NCBI RefSeq assembly: GCF_022879575.1
Contig: NZ_CP084262.1
Coordinates: 248,001 to 312,000, forward strand
DNA: 64,000 bases
DNA from: Caballeronia sp. SL2Y3
GTDB lineage: Bacteria > Pseudomonadota > Gammaproteobacteria > Burkholderiales > Burkholderiaceae
Direction: 5' to 3'
The translations under genes were made by a program, and so were the position numbers. Shown here one piece after another: positions 1 through 9,708 of the stretch; position 1 is the stretch's first letter; every line of letters begins with the position of its first letter. The notes beneath the pieces are model-generated. The model did not search any database. It was not told where the DNA came from and saw nothing but the letters and a program-made list of their open reading frames with translations.

Positions 1-2
1 GC

Positions 3-1325
3 AAGCTGCGCGACCTGGCGATCGAGCGTCTGCCCATTTATTTGCGCGGCAACGATGGCGTTGCCGCGAAGCTCTACGAGTTGCTGATTGGCTCGACGCT
101 CGGCGTCGTGGCGGGCGATGCCGTGCTGCCGGCCTCCGCGCTGCGCCCGCTCGGTTTCGGTGACGAGGAAGCGTTGCTGCCGGTGAGCGAGCAATCGTTT
201 CCGGGCTATCGGCTGCTGCAGGAGTATTTCGCCTGCCCGCAGCGTTTCATGTTCGTCGGTATCGAGGGACTGCGTGCTCGACTGGCGCGTTGCGACAAGA
301 GCGAGATGGAACTGATCGTGCTGCTGTCGCGCGCGGACACCGCGCTGGAACAGGTCGTCGATCAGGCGAATTTCGCGCTGCATTGCACGCCCGCGATCAA
401 TCTGTTCCCGCGCCGCGCCGATCGCATCGCCGCGACGGGCGAGCAGTTCGAATATCACGTGGTCGTCGATCGCACGCGGCCGCGCGACTTTGAGGTCTTC
501 CGCATTCAGGGCGTGACGGGATACCGTGCGGGCGGCGGCGAGATCGCATTCCAGCCGTTCTACCGCATGCGCGATCTCGGTATCGACGATCCCGATGCCG
601 CGTTCTTTCAGGTGCGTCGCGAGAAGCGTCTGCCGTCGGCGCGCGAGAACGAGCGCGGCGTCCGGCCTGCGGCGCGTTCCTCCTATGCGGGCAGCGAAAC
701 GTGGATTGCGCTCGTGGACACGCGTGAGTCGCCTTATCCCGCCGATCTTCATCAGCTCGGCATCAGCGTGCTGTGCACCAACCGCGATCTCACGCTGACC
801 ATGCCCCTCGGACGCGGCGAGACCGATTTCACGCTGGAACTCGAAGCGCCCGTCGCGGCCGTGCGCTGCGTGGCCGCGCCGAGCCGTCCGTTGCCTTCGT
901 ACGCGCAGGGCGCGGTCGCATGGCGGCTGCTGAGCCATCTGTCGCTGAACCACGGCTCCCTCGTGGACGATGCCGACGGCAGCGGCGCGCGCGCCATGCG
1001 CGATCTGCTCGCGCTCTACGCGCCCGAAGGCGACAGCGCGGCCGCGCGTCAGATCGATGCACTGCGCTCGATTCGCTCGAACGCAGTCACGCGCCGGTTG
1101 CCCTCGCGCGGCCCGATCGTATTCGGGCGCGGCCTCTCGCTCGACGTGCTGCTCGACGAGAGCGGATTCGAAGGTGCGAGCGCGTTTCTGTTCGGCGCGG
1201 TGCTCGCGCGCTTCTTCGAGCAATACGCCTCGTTGAACGCCTTTACGGAAACCATCGTGTCGTCGGTGACGCGCGGTGAAATCATGCGCTGGGCGCCGGA
1301 GAGCGGACGATGCCGGACGCTGTGA
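3..1325 (+). CDS. tssF: TssF, T6SS baseplate subunit (5' end outside window)
   Basis: This is the C-terminal ~440 residues of the TssF (ImpG/VasA) baseplate protein. With TssG, TssK and TssE it forms the wedge of the cytoplasmic T6SS baseplate. The reading frame is open from base 3, so the true start lies upstream; a TTG at 42 is not a credible start because homologous sequence continues before it. The stop TGA (1323-1325) overlaps the tssG start by 16 bases, as expected for two partners that assemble together. Assignment rests on overall family resemblance and on the unambiguous tssG-clpV-vgrG gene order that follows. No internal damage is seen. Confidence 0.92.
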   Translation, partial: KLRDLAIERLPIYLRGNDGVAAKLYELLIGSTLGVVAGDAVLPASALRPLGFGDEEALLPVSEQSFPGYRLLQEYFACPQRFMFVGIEGLRARLARCDKSEMELIVLLSRADTALEQVVDQANFALHCTPAINLFPRRADRIAATGEQFEYHVVVDRTRPRDFEVFRIQGVTGYRAGGGEIAFQPFYRMRDLGIDDPDAAFFQVRREKRLPSARENERGVRPAARSSYAGSETWIALVDTRESPYPADLHQLGISVLCTNRDLTLTMPLGRGETDFTLELEAPVAAVRCVAAPSRPLPSYAQGAVAWRLLSHLSLNHGSLVDDADGSGARAMRDLLALYAPEGDSAAARQIDALRSIRSNAVTRRLPSRGPIVFGRGLSLDVLLDESGFEGASAFLFGAVLARFFEQYASLNAFTETIVSSVTRGEIMRWAPESGRCRTL

Positions 1326-2326
1326 CCTTGTTCGAACGCTTCGCCGCCGATGCGAACCGCTTCGATTTCTTTCAGGCGGTTAGGCTCATCGACGCGGCTC
1401 ATCCGGCCTGCCCGCGCACCGGCGCGTCCCTGCGTCCGCGCGACGATGCGGTGCGCTTCGGCCAGGAACCGGAGTTGATCTTCTTTCCGACCACGCTGAA
1501 GCAATTCGTCGGCATGCAGGCGCAGCCGCCCAGGCTCGTCGTCAACTTCTTCGGCCTGCTCGGACCGAACGGCCCGATGCCCACGCATCTGACCGAATAC
1601 GCGCGCGATCGCGCGCGCAATGCCGGCGATCCGACCTTTGCGCGCTTTCTCGATGTGTTTCATCACCGCATGACGTCGCTGTTCTATCGCGCATGGGCGG
1701 CCGCCCAGCCGGTCGTCAGTCTGGATCGCCGCGACGACGATCGCTTTTCGTCCTACGTCGGCACGGTGTTCGGGCTCAATCAGCCGTCGCTGCGCAACCG
1801 CGACTCGGTGCACGACTTCGCCAGGCTGCATTTCGCCGGGCTGCTGGCGGGGCCGACGCGCCATGCCGCCGGCTTGCGGCTGGTGCTGTCGCGTTATTTC
1901 GGGCTGCCGGTGCAGGTGACGCAGAACGTCGGTCACTGGCTGAAGCTGCCCGACGAGGCACGCTCGCGGCTCGGCGCGCCCGACGACGCCGCGCGCATGG
2001 GCGTCGGCACGATGCTCGGCGCGCGCGTGTTCGATCGCCAGCACAAGTTCCGCATCGTGCTCGGCCCGCTTTCGCTGCACGACTACGCGCGTTTCCTCCC
2101 GGATGGCGCGAGCCTCGTGCGCCTGGTCGACTGGGTGCGCTTCTATGTGCGCGACCCGCTCGAATGGGACGTGAATCTGCAATTGCAGCGCGCGGACGTC
2201 CCGCGTCTCGCGCTCGGGCGGCATCGGCGACTCGGCTACACGACGTGGCTGCATGCGCGCCTGCCGAGCCGCGACGCGACGCAGCTCATGCTTCGGCCGC
2301 TCGCCTCATCTCATGCAAAGGACTAG
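1310..2326 (+). CDS. tssG: TssG, T6SS baseplate subunit
   Basis: A 338-residue TssG (ImpH/VasB) protein, a normal length for the family. It is the baseplate wedge partner of TssF. The ATG at 1310 lies inside the 3' end of tssF, implying translational coupling. The N-terminal part (LFERFAADANRFDFFQAVRL) is the conserved TssG opening, and a conserved FFGLLGPNGPMPTHLTEY block follows at about residues 80-97. It ends five bases before the clpV start. No recognisable catalytic motif is expected or seen. Confidence 0.93.
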   Translation: MPDAVTLFERFAADANRFDFFQAVRLIDAAHPACPRTGASLRPRDDAVRFGQEPELIFFPTTLKQFVGMQAQPPRLVVNFFGLLGPNGPMPTHLTEYARDRARNAGDPTFARFLDVFHHRMTSLFYRAWAAAQPVVSLDRRDDDRFSSYVGTVFGLNQPSLRNRDSVHDFARLHFAGLLAGPTRHAAGLRLVLSRYFGLPVQVTQNVGHWLKLPDEARSRLGAPDDAARMGVGTMLGARVFDRQHKFRIVLGPLSLHDYARFLPDGASLVRLVDWVRFYVRDPLEWDVNLQLQRADVPRLALGRHRRLGYTTWLHARLPSRDATQLMLRPLASSHAKD

Positions 2327-2330
2327 CTCA

Positions 2331-4940
2331 ATGGCAGACATCAGCCGTGCCGTCATGTTCGGCAAACTCGACACGCTCAGCTTCCGCGCGATGGAAAGCG
2401 CCACGACATTCTGCCGTCTGCGCGGCAATCCGTACGTGGAGATCGCGCACTGGCTGCATCAGGTATTGCAGTTGCCGGATTCCGATCTGCATCGCGTGAT
2501 CCGCCATGCGGACATCGATCCAGCGGTGCTTGCGCGCGATCTGACCGATGCGCTGGACCGTCTGCCGCGTGGCGCGTCGTCGGTGACCGATATCGGCGCG
2601 CAACTCGAAGAAGCGGTGGAGCGCGGCTGGGTGCATGCATCGCTGATGTTCGGGGCGCACACGATACGCAGCGCGCACGTGCTGGTTGGCATGTTGCGGA
2701 CGCCCGCGCTGCGCAACGTCTTGCGCGGCATCTCGCGCGAGTTCGACCGGGTCAAGGCGGACGATATCGTCGAGCGTCATGCCGATCTGTTCGACGGTTC
2801 GCCCGAAACGCAGGCGCAGACGGCGCCCGCGCCGCAGCCTTCGGCGGACGCGGGCGCGCCGCAGGCGAACGACGCGCTGCAACGCTTCACCGTCGATCTG
2901 ACCGACGACGCGCGCTCAGGCAAGCTGGATCCGATCGTCGGCCGGGACGAGGAAATCCGCCAGGTCATCGACATTCTCATGCGCCGCCGGCAGAACAACC
3001 CGATCCTCACGGGCGAGGCCGGCGTCGGCAAGACGGCGGTCGTGGAAGGGCTTGCGTTGCGCATCGTCGCGGGCGATGTGCCGCCCGCCTTGCGGCACGT
3101 GAGCCTGCGCACGCTCGACGTGGCGCTGCTGCAGGCGGGCGCGGGCATGAAAGGCGAGTTCGAGACGCGTCTGCGTCAGGTGCTGGATGCGGTGCAGTCC
3201 GCACAGAAGCCGGTGATCCTCTTCATCGACGAGGCGCACACGCTGATCGGCGCGGGCGGCGCGGCGGGCACCGGCGACGCGGCGAATCTGCTCAAGCCGG
3301 CGCTCGCACGCGGCGTCGTGCGCACGATCGCGGCTACGACGTGGTCCGAATACCGGCGGCATATCGAGAAGGATCCCGCCCTCACGCGGCGTTTTCAGGT
3401 CGTGCAGGTGCATGAGCCCGACGAGACGCGCGCGGTGACGATGATGCGCGGCATCGCGGCTGCGCTCGAGGCGCATCACGGCGTGCAGATCCTCGACGAA
3501 GCCGTCGAGGCGGCGGTGAGGCTTTCGCATCGCTATCTGCCGGCGCGTCAGTTGCCCGACAAGTCGGTGAGCCTGCTCGACACCGCCTGCGCGCGGGTCG
3601 CCGTGAGCCAGCATGCGACACCGCCCGCCGTCGACGATGCAAGGCGGCGCATCGGGACGCTCATGACCGAACTCGACGTCATCGCGCGCGAGGCCGCCAT
3701 CGGCATCGATACCGCGGCACGGCACGAAGCGGCATCCGCGGACTTGCAGGTTGCCAACGCCCGTCTGGCGGCGCTCGAAGCGCGCTGGCATGCCGAACGC
3801 GGCATGGTCGAGGACATCCTCGCGCGCCGCCGCGCGTTGCGCGAACACGCGCGCGGCGCCGATCTGGACGCGCTGCGCGAACGTCAGGCGCAACTCGCCC
3901 TGCATCAGGGCGAAGCGCCGCTGATCCTGCCCGGTGTGGATCGTCACGCGGTCGCGGCGGTCGTTCAGGACTGGACGGGCGTGCCCGTGCTGGACATGCT
4001 GAAGAACGAGGTCGGCAATGTGCTGCGTCTCGACGAACTGCTCGACAGGCGCATCATCGGGCAGCACCACGCCACGCGCATGATCGCGCGCCGCGTGCAG
4101 ACCTCGCGCGCGGGCCTCGACGATCCGAACAAGCCCGTCGGCGTGTTTCTGCTGGCCGGGACCTCGGGCGTCGGCAAGACGGAGACGGCGCTCGCGCTCG
4201 CGGAGGCGCTCTATGGCGGCGAGCAGAATCTCATCACCATCAACATGAGCGAGTATCAGGAGGCGCATACCGTGTCGCTCCTGAAGGGCGCGCCGCCGGG
4301 CTATGTCGGTTTCGGCGAGGGCGGCGTGCTGACCGAGGCGGTGCGCCGCCGTCCGCATAGTGTCGTGCTGCTCGACGAAGTCGAGAAGGCCCATCCGGAT
4401 GTGCACGAACTGTTCTTCCAGGTCTTCGACAAGGGCCACATGGACGACAGCGAAGGGCGTTCCATCGATTTCCGCAACACGCTCATCCTGCTGACCACCA
4501 ACGCGGGCACCGACTGTATCGCGGAACTGTGTGCCGACCCGCGGACGCCCGCGCCGATGGAGGTGATCGAGCGGGAACTGCATGCGCAACTGCTGCGGAC
4601 GTTTCCGCCCGCGCTGCTCGGGCGCATGGTGACGATTCCGTATTACCCGCTTTCCGGCGACATGCTGCGCGCCATCATCCGGCTGCAACTCGGGCGCGTG
4701 GCGGAGCGCGTGACGAGCAGGCATCGTGTGCCGTTCACTTACGACGATGACGTCGTCGCGCAGATCGCGCTGCGCTGTACGCGGCTGGAAAGCGGTGGCC
4801 GCATGATCGACGCGATTCTCACCAACAGCGTGCTGCCGCGCATCAGTACGGAGTATCTGTCGCGCGTGATGGCGGGCACGGCTCTTTCGCGCGTGCATGT
4901 GGGCGTCGAGGACGAGGAGTTCACGTATGCCTTCGACTGA
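2331..4940 (+). CDS. tssH: TssH/ClpV, T6SS sheath-recycling AAA+ ATPase
   Basis: An 869-residue class B ClpV ATPase that disassembles the contracted TssB/TssC sheath for re-use. It has an N-terminal Clp-N domain (about 1-160), a Q/A/P-rich linker, a first AAA+ module with Walker A GEAGVGKT near residue 228 and Walker B-type LFIDEAH, a coiled middle region, and a second AAA+ module with GTSGVGKT near residue 610 and [13 protein letters not shown]. The ATG at 2331 was preferred over an in-frame upstream start at 2253 because it follows an AAGGA-type ribosome site and begins like other ClpV proteins ([14 protein letters not shown]). The stop overlaps the vgrG start. Confidence 0.95.
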   Translation: MADISRAVMFGKLDTLSFRAMESATTFCRLRGNPYVEIAHWLHQVLQLPDSDLHRVIRHADIDPAVLARDLTDALDRLPRGASSVTDIGAQLEEAVERGWVHASLMFGAHTIRSAHVLVGMLRTPALRNVLRGISREFDRVKADDIVERHADLFDGSPETQAQTAPAPQPSADAGAPQANDALQRFTVDLTDDARSGKLDPIVGRDEEIRQVIDILMRRRQNNPILTGEAGVGKTAVVEGLALRIVAGDVPPALRHVSLRTLDVALLQAGAGMKGEFETRLRQVLDAVQSAQKPVILFIDEAHTLIGAGGAAGTGDAANLLKPALARGVVRTIAATTWSEYRRHIEKDPALTRRFQVVQVHEPDETRAVTMMRGIAAALEAHHGVQILDEAVEAAVRLSHRYLPARQLPDKSVSLLDTACARVAVSQHATPPAVDDARRRIGTLMTELDVIAREAAIGIDTAARHEAASADLQVANARLAALEARWHAERGMVEDILARRRALREHARGADLDALRERQAQLALHQGEAPLILPGVDRHAVAAVVQDWTGVPVLDMLKNEVGNVLRLDELLDRRIIGQHHATRMIARRVQTSRAGLDDPNKPVGVFLLAGTSGVGKTETALALAEALYGGEQNLITINMSEYQEAHTVSLLKGAPPGYVGFGEGGVLTEAVRRRPHSVVLLDEVEKAHPDVHELFFQVFDKGHMDDSEGRSIDFRNTLILLTTNAGTDCIAELCADPRTPAPMEVIERELHAQLLRTFPPALLGRMVTIPYYPLSGDMLRAIIRLQLGRVAERVTSRHRVPFTYDDDVVAQIALRCTRLESGGRMIDAILTNSVLPRISTEYLSRVMAGTALSRVHVGVEDEEFTYAFD

Positions 4941-6900
4941 ACGCCATGTGCGCCTGAATTGCGCGGCGCTCGGCGGCGATGCCGTGTTCCTGCGCATGTC
5001 CGCCAGCGAGGCGCTCGGGCGTCTGAGCCGGTACGAGATCGCTTTTCTTTCGACGCGCAACGACATCGATCCGGGCAAGGTGCTCGGGCAGGACCTCACG
5101 GTGACGCTCGACTATCCGGCCGGCGGTTCGCGCGAGTTCAACGGCATCGTGACGACGCTGCGTCTGCTGATTCCCGGCGACAGCACCAAAAACCGCATGG
5201 CGCGCTACGAAGCGATCGTGCATCCGCGCATGTGGCTGCTCACGCGCGCCGCGCACCGGCGCTTCTACCATCAGCGCACGGTGCCGCAGATCGTGTCGAA
5301 GGTGCTCGAATCGTACGACGTCGATTTTCGCAACGCGTGCACGGCGAGCTATCCGCCGCTCGATCATTGCGTGCAGCACCGCGAAACGGATTTCGATTTC
5401 GTCAGCCGCCTGATGGAGCGCGAAGGCATTCACTACTTCTTCGAGCACGAAGGCGGCAAGCACACGCTCGTGCTCGCGGACTCCGGCGCCGAACACCGGC
5501 CTATCGCGCATTACGGCACGGTGCCGTTTCAGGCATGGGACACGCCGCGGCAGGACGAGGAGTGCGTGTATCGCTGGGTATCGGGCGCGACGCTGGAAAC
5601 GGGGCGCTACGAAGTCAACGATTACGACTTCGAGAAAGCCTCCGTCAGCAACAGCGAGGGGCTCGTCGCCCGGGCCACGCGCGGCGCGCCCTATGACCCG
5701 CCGCGCTATCTGATGCAGGAACATCTGACCGGGCATCTGTCGGCGGGCGACGGCGAGCGGCTTGCGCGTGTGAACGTCGAGATCCATCAGACGCAGAACG
5801 ATTCGATCGAAGGGCGCAGCACGGCGCGCGGCATCGCGGCCGGCGGCCTGTTCCGTCTTCGAGATCATCCGGCCGGCGCGCAGAACCGTCAGTATCTGGT
5901 GATCGAGAACCACGCGGAGATCGTGTCGGATGCCTATGTATCTTCGGACGATCCGAGCCGGCCGCTTTTCGATTGCCGATTCCGGGCGATCCGCGGCGAC
6001 ACCACGTTCCGCTCGCCGCGCGTGACGCCCGCGCCGCGCGTCGCCGGACCGCAGACCGCCGTGGTGATCGGGCCGCCGGGAGAGGAGATTCTCACGGATC
6101 AATACGGCCGCGTGAAGGTGCGGTTCCACTGGGAACAACTGACGCAGACCGACGGTGCAAACCCGCTCGACCGCTGCTGGGTGCGCGTCGCGCAAGGCTG
6201 GGCCAACCGGCGCTGGGGCGCGATGTTCCTGCCGCGCATCGGGCAGGAAGTGCTCGTCGATTTCGTCGAAGGCGACCCGGACAGGCCGGTGATCACGGGC
6301 GCGGCTTACAACTCGACCAACATGCCGCCGTATGAGCTGCCCGCGCAAAGCGCGGTTTCCACCGTGAAAAGCCAGTCGACCCAAGGCGGCAACGGCTACA
6401 ACGAAGTCCGTTTCGACGATCGCAAGGGCAGCGAGCAGATGTTCTTTCACGCCGAGCGCGATCACGAAACCTGGATCAAGAACGACGCCCTGATGAACGT
6501 GTCGGGCGAGCGCCACGTGAGCATCGGTGGCGACGAGTTCCGCGCGACGCGCGGCGCGCGCAACGATTCCGTCACGGGGCGGAGCACGTCGCGCGTGCTC
6601 GGCGGCGTGTCGGCGGCGAGCATGACGACGCACGACCAGTTCGTCGGCGAGGCGTATTCGCTGGAGGCGGGCGCGGCGGTGCGCATCAAGGCGGGTGCGG
6701 CGGTGGAAATCGAGGCGAGCGCGACCATCGCATTGCGCGCCGGCGCGTCGTACATCCTCATCGGTCCCGAGACGATCGAGATGTCGAGCTTTCCGATTCC
6801 GGTCGGCCCGGGCGTGCCGCCGGTGCCGCTCGCCATTCCGCCCGCGCCGCCGGCGCCGCCGCGCGATGCCGACGATGGCGCCAGCAAGGGCCGCAAATAG
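4927..6900 (+). CDS. vgrG: TssI/VgrG, T6SS spike protein
   Basis: A 657-residue VgrG, the trimeric puncturing spike at the tip of the Hcp tube. It has the gp27-like N-terminal region, the gp5 OB-fold region with the hallmark DQYGRVKVRFHWE and WVRVAQGWA stretches (about residues 400-430), and a repetitive beta-helix-like stretch rich in A/E/G near 580-615. The last ~45 residues are proline-rich (PPVPLAIPPAPPAPP) and hold no toxin domain that I recognise, so this looks like a structural rather than an 'evolved' VgrG. The start at 4927 has a GAGGACGAGGAG site just upstream and lies inside the clpV end. No PAAR or effector gene follows; tagH comes next. Confidence 0.94.
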   Translation: MPSTERHVRLNCAALGGDAVFLRMSASEALGRLSRYEIAFLSTRNDIDPGKVLGQDLTVTLDYPAGGSREFNGIVTTLRLLIPGDSTKNRMARYEAIVHPRMWLLTRAAHRRFYHQRTVPQIVSKVLESYDVDFRNACTASYPPLDHCVQHRETDFDFVSRLMEREGIHYFFEHEGGKHTLVLADSGAEHRPIAHYGTVPFQAWDTPRQDEECVYRWVSGATLETGRYEVNDYDFEKASVSNSEGLVARATRGAPYDPPRYLMQEHLTGHLSAGDGERLARVNVEIHQTQNDSIEGRSTARGIAAGGLFRLRDHPAGAQNRQYLVIENHAEIVSDAYVSSDDPSRPLFDCRFRAIRGDTTFRSPRVTPAPRVAGPQTAVVIGPPGEEILTDQYGRVKVRFHWEQLTQTDGANPLDRCWVRVAQGWANRRWGAMFLPRIGQEVLVDFVEGDPDRPVITGAAYNSTNMPPYELPAQSAVSTVKSQSTQGGNGYNEVRFDDRKGSEQMFFHAERDHETWIKNDALMNVSGERHVSIGGDEFRATRGARNDSVTGRSTSRVLGGVSAASMTTHDQFVGEAYSLEAGAAVRIKAGAAVEIEASATIALRAGASYILIGPETIEMSSFPIPVGPGVPPVPLAIPPAPPAPPRDADDGASKGRK

Positions 6901-6909
6901 GAGATCACG

Positions 6910-8337
6910 ATGACACTGACGCTGACAGTACGGGGCGGCGAAGGCGACGAGCGCGCCGCGCCGCATACGATGGCAATCGACGAGACCGCCACCATCGGGC
7001 GCGCGCCGGAGTGCACGCTGGTGCTGGGAGATGCGCAGCGCGGCATCTCGCGCATTCAGGCGTGCATCGAACGCCGCGGCGATACCTACGTTCTGGTCGA
7101 TGCCGGCAGCAATCCGACGCTCTTGAACGACGAAGCGCTCGGGGCCGGGCGCGAAGCGGTCCTGTCGAACGATGACCGTATCGCGATCGGGGCTTATACG
7201 CTGGTCGTGTCGGTGGACACGGTGTTCGCCGTCGGCCAGACGCTGATGACGCAGCCCGCGCCGTCCGCGCCTGTTCCGTCCGCGAGCTTGCCGGCCACGC
7301 CGGAATTCGAGGCGCCGCCGCCCGCGCCGCTCATTCCCGACGACTGGAACGCGCCGCACGACCGCACCGCGCCTCACGCCGGGCCGGGCGACGACGATGC
7401 CCCATTCACTCCCGACCCGCTTGCCGCGACGCCGCTCTTGCGCGAACCCGGCAACTTCGGCGGCGATGCGAGTCAGGCCCTGATGGATGCGCTGAGCGGT
7501 GCCGATCCTCTACGCGACGCAGGCGCGCCGCGCGCACCTCGGGTTGAGGCGGCGGTGTGCAGTCTGGAGCACGTCTCGCCGGAGCGCGTCATGTCGGCGT
7601 TGCCCGCTGTGCAACCGCCGCACGAGTTGCGCGATGCGCCACCATCTGCATGGAACGGCGACGAAGCCCACGACGAAGCCCACGACGAAGCGGACGACGC
7701 AGCGCACGACGAAGCGGACGACGCAGCGGACACGCCGCAGAACGAAGCGGCGCTGCTCGATGCGTTGCTCGACGGCCTCGGCGTCGAACGTGCCGACGTC
7801 GCGCACATCGCCGCGCCGGACCTCGCGCGCCTGATCGGATCGATGCTGCGCACGGCCACGCAGGGCGCGATGTCCGTCCTTCGTTCGCGGGCGATGACCA
7901 AGCGCGAAACCCGCATGGCCATGACGATGATCGAGGAGCGCGACAACAATCCGCTCAAGTTCTTTCCGGACGCCGATCGCGCGTTGACGCAGATGCTCGG
8001 CGCGCGGGGCCGTGGCTACCTTGCGCCCGACGAAGCCATGCGCGCCGCGTTCCACGACATCCAGACGCACGAACTGGCCCTCATCGCCGGCATGCGCGCC
8101 GCGCTCGACGACGCCATGGCGCGCATCGAACCTGCCGCCATCGAACGCTCGCTCGATGCGCCGGGCCGGTTCCACGCCATCGTCGGCAATCGCAAGGCGC
8201 GGCTGTGGCAGCGCTACGTCAAGACCTGGGAACGCGTGTCGCGCGACACCGGCGACGACTTTCAGCAGCGCTTCGGCGAGCCGTTCGGCCGTGCGTATCA
8301 GGCGCAGCTCGATGCGCTGCAATTCTCGAAAGACTGA
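6910..8337 (+). CDS. tagH: TagH/Fha, FHA-domain T6SS regulator
   Basis: A 475-residue T6SS FHA protein. Residues ~1-105 form a forkhead-associated domain (phosphothreonine binding), with the expected IGRAPECTL and ISRIQACIE motifs. The middle is a low-complexity A/P/D-rich linker. The last ~180 residues are the conserved TagH/ImpI C-terminal domain, including the diagnostic DNNPLKFFPDAD. In Pseudomonas, Fha1 is phosphorylated by PpkA to trigger assembly (established). Here the candidate kinase gene lies 6.7 kb away at 15076-16443. The linker carries an acidic tandem repeat (see separate entry). It sits 9 bases after vgrG and 8 bases before tssK. Confidence 0.92.
   Translation: MTLTLTVRGGEGDERAAPHTMAIDETATIGRAPECTLVLGDAQRGISRIQACIERRGDTYVLVDAGSNPTLLNDEALGAGREAVLSNDDRIAIGAYTLVVSVDTVFAVGQTLMTQPAPSAPVPSASLPATPEFEAPPPAPLIPDDWNAPHDRTAPHAGPGDDDAPFTPDPLAATPLLREPGNFGGDASQALMDALSGADPLRDAGAPRAPRVEAAVCSLEHVSPERVMSALPAVQPPHELRDAPPSAWNGDEAHDEAHDEADDAAHDEADDAADTPQNEAALLDALLDGLGVERADVAHIAAPDLARLIGSMLRTATQGAMSVLRSRAMTKRETRMAMTMIEERDNNPLKFFPDADRALTQMLGARGRGYLAPDEAMRAAFHDIQTHELALIAGMRAALDDAMARIEPAAIERSLDAPGRFHAIVGNRKARLWQRYVKTWERVSRDTGDDFQQRFGEPFGRAYQAQLDALQFSKD
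7660..7731 (+). repeat. In-frame GACGAAGC tandem repeat in the tagH linker
   Basis: Two copies of GACGAAGCCCAC are followed by two 24-base copies differing at one base, each starting GACGAAGCGGACGACGCAGC. The array encodes a D/E/A/H-rich acidic run between the FHA and C-terminal domains. The 12-base period keeps frame, so copy-number change would alter linker length without breaking the gene. Confidence 0.9.
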
Positions 8338-8345
8338 GTCAGCTC

Positions 8346-9680
8346 ATGTACTGGAACAACAAGGTCATCTGGTCGGAGGGCATGTTCCTCCAGCCGCAGC
8401 ATCTGCAGCAGCACGACCGTCACGTCGAGGCGCTGCTCGAAGGCCGCGCGGGCGCGCTGCGTCCCTATGCGTGGGGCTTCACGAAACTCGAGATCGACGA
8501 GGCGCTGCTCAAGCTCGGCAAGCTCGCGCTCCGATCCGCAGCCGGCGTGCTGCCGGACGGCACGCCCTTTCGCCTGCCCGCCGACGACGACCTGCCCGAG
8601 CCGCTCGAGATTCCCGAGAACGCGGCGAACGTGACGGTCATGCTCGCCTTGCCGGTGCGACGGCCCGGCTCGCCGGAATCCGGCGGCGGCGAGCACGCGG
8701 ACAACCTCGCGCGTTATCGCGCAGGCGATGTCGAAGTTCACGACAGCAACGACGCCGATGCGCTCCCCACGTTGCTGCAGGTTGGCAAGCTGCGTCTGCG
8801 CCTCGCGCTCTCGCCCGACGTCGCGCATGCCCATGCGTGCGCCGGGGTCGCCCATGTGATCGAACGCAAGAGCGACGGCCGTGTGGTGCTCGACGACGGA
8901 TACTGCGCGCCGTGTCTCGACTATCGCGTGGCCGGCAAGCTCGCGCGCTTTGCGACGGAGCTGGCCGGCCTCTTGCAACAGCGCGGCGAAGCGCTTGCGG
9001 GGCGGCTCGCGCAGCCCGATGGCGCGGGCATGGCCGAGATCGCCGATTTCCTGCTGCTGCAGATCGTCAACCGGGCGCAGCCGCTGGTCGCGCATTTCAA
9101 CGCGCTGAGCGGGCTGCATCCCGAGGCGCTTTATCGGGTGTGCATCGGCCTCGCGGGGGAGCTTGCCACGTTCAGTCAGGCGGGCCGCAGGCCGCCGGAA
9201 TTTCCCGCGTACCGGCACGAACGGCTGAAGGAGAGCTTCGAGCCGGTGATCGCCGCGCTGCGGCTCGCCTTGTCGCGCGTGGCCGATCCGCAGGTCGTGT
9301 CCATTGCGCTGGAAGAGCGCCGCTACGGCCTGCGCGTCGCGCTGGTCAACGATCGCGCGCTCTTCACCGGGGCGACTTTCGTGCTGGCGGCGCGCGCTCA
9401 GGTGCCGACCGACACGCTGCTGTCCGGGTTCGGCAGCCAGGTGAAGATCGGCAGTATCGAAAAGATCCGCGACCTCGTGAATCTGCAATTGCCCGGCATT
9501 GCGCTGCGGGCGCTGGCGGTCGCGCCGCGCCAGTTGCCGTTCCACGCCGGCTACAGCTACTTCGAACTCGACGACAAGAACGAAGCATGGGCGACGCTGG
9601 CGTCTTCCGCCGGCATGGCGCTGCACGTCGCGGGGGAATTTCCCGGCCTCGCGATGGAACTCTGGGCAATCCGGCACTGA
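8346..9680 (+). CDS. tssK: TssK, T6SS baseplate-to-membrane connector
   Basis: A 444-residue TssK (ImpJ/VasE), which links the baseplate to the TssL/TssM membrane complex. The N-terminus MYWNNKVIWSEGMFLQPQHL is the family signature. The ATG at 8346 was chosen for this signature; the frame is open further upstream but that portion overlaps tagH and has no family similarity. Length is exactly that usual for TssK. The C-terminal region (LPGIALRALAVAPRQLPFHA, then YFELD) is also conserved in the family. The next gene, tssL, begins 28 bases later. Confidence 0.95.
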   Translation: MYWNNKVIWSEGMFLQPQHLQQHDRHVEALLEGRAGALRPYAWGFTKLEIDEALLKLGKLALRSAAGVLPDGTPFRLPADDDLPEPLEIPENAANVTVMLALPVRRPGSPESGGGEHADNLARYRAGDVEVHDSNDADALPTLLQVGKLRLRLALSPDVAHAHACAGVAHVIERKSDGRVVLDDGYCAPCLDYRVAGKLARFATELAGLLQQRGEALAGRLAQPDGAGMAEIADFLLLQIVNRAQPLVAHFNALSGLHPEALYRVCIGLAGELATFSQAGRRPPEFPAYRHERLKESFEPVIAALRLALSRVADPQVVSIALEERRYGLRVALVNDRALFTGATFVLAARAQVPTDTLLSGFGSQVKIGSIEKIRDLVNLQLPGIALRALAVAPRQLPFHAGYSYFELDDKNEAWATLASSAGMALHVAGEFPGLAMELWAIRH

Positions 9681-9708
9681 AGCCACGCCGTTTGAAGGAA
9701 GCCATTCC

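Noticed and set aside
2916-5099. Very long open frames antisense to clpV and vgrG (also - strand 4921-7377 and 12654-14390)
   Set aside because: High-GC third-position bias leaves antisense frames open. Their products are R/H/A-rich, lack family features and have no ribosome sites.
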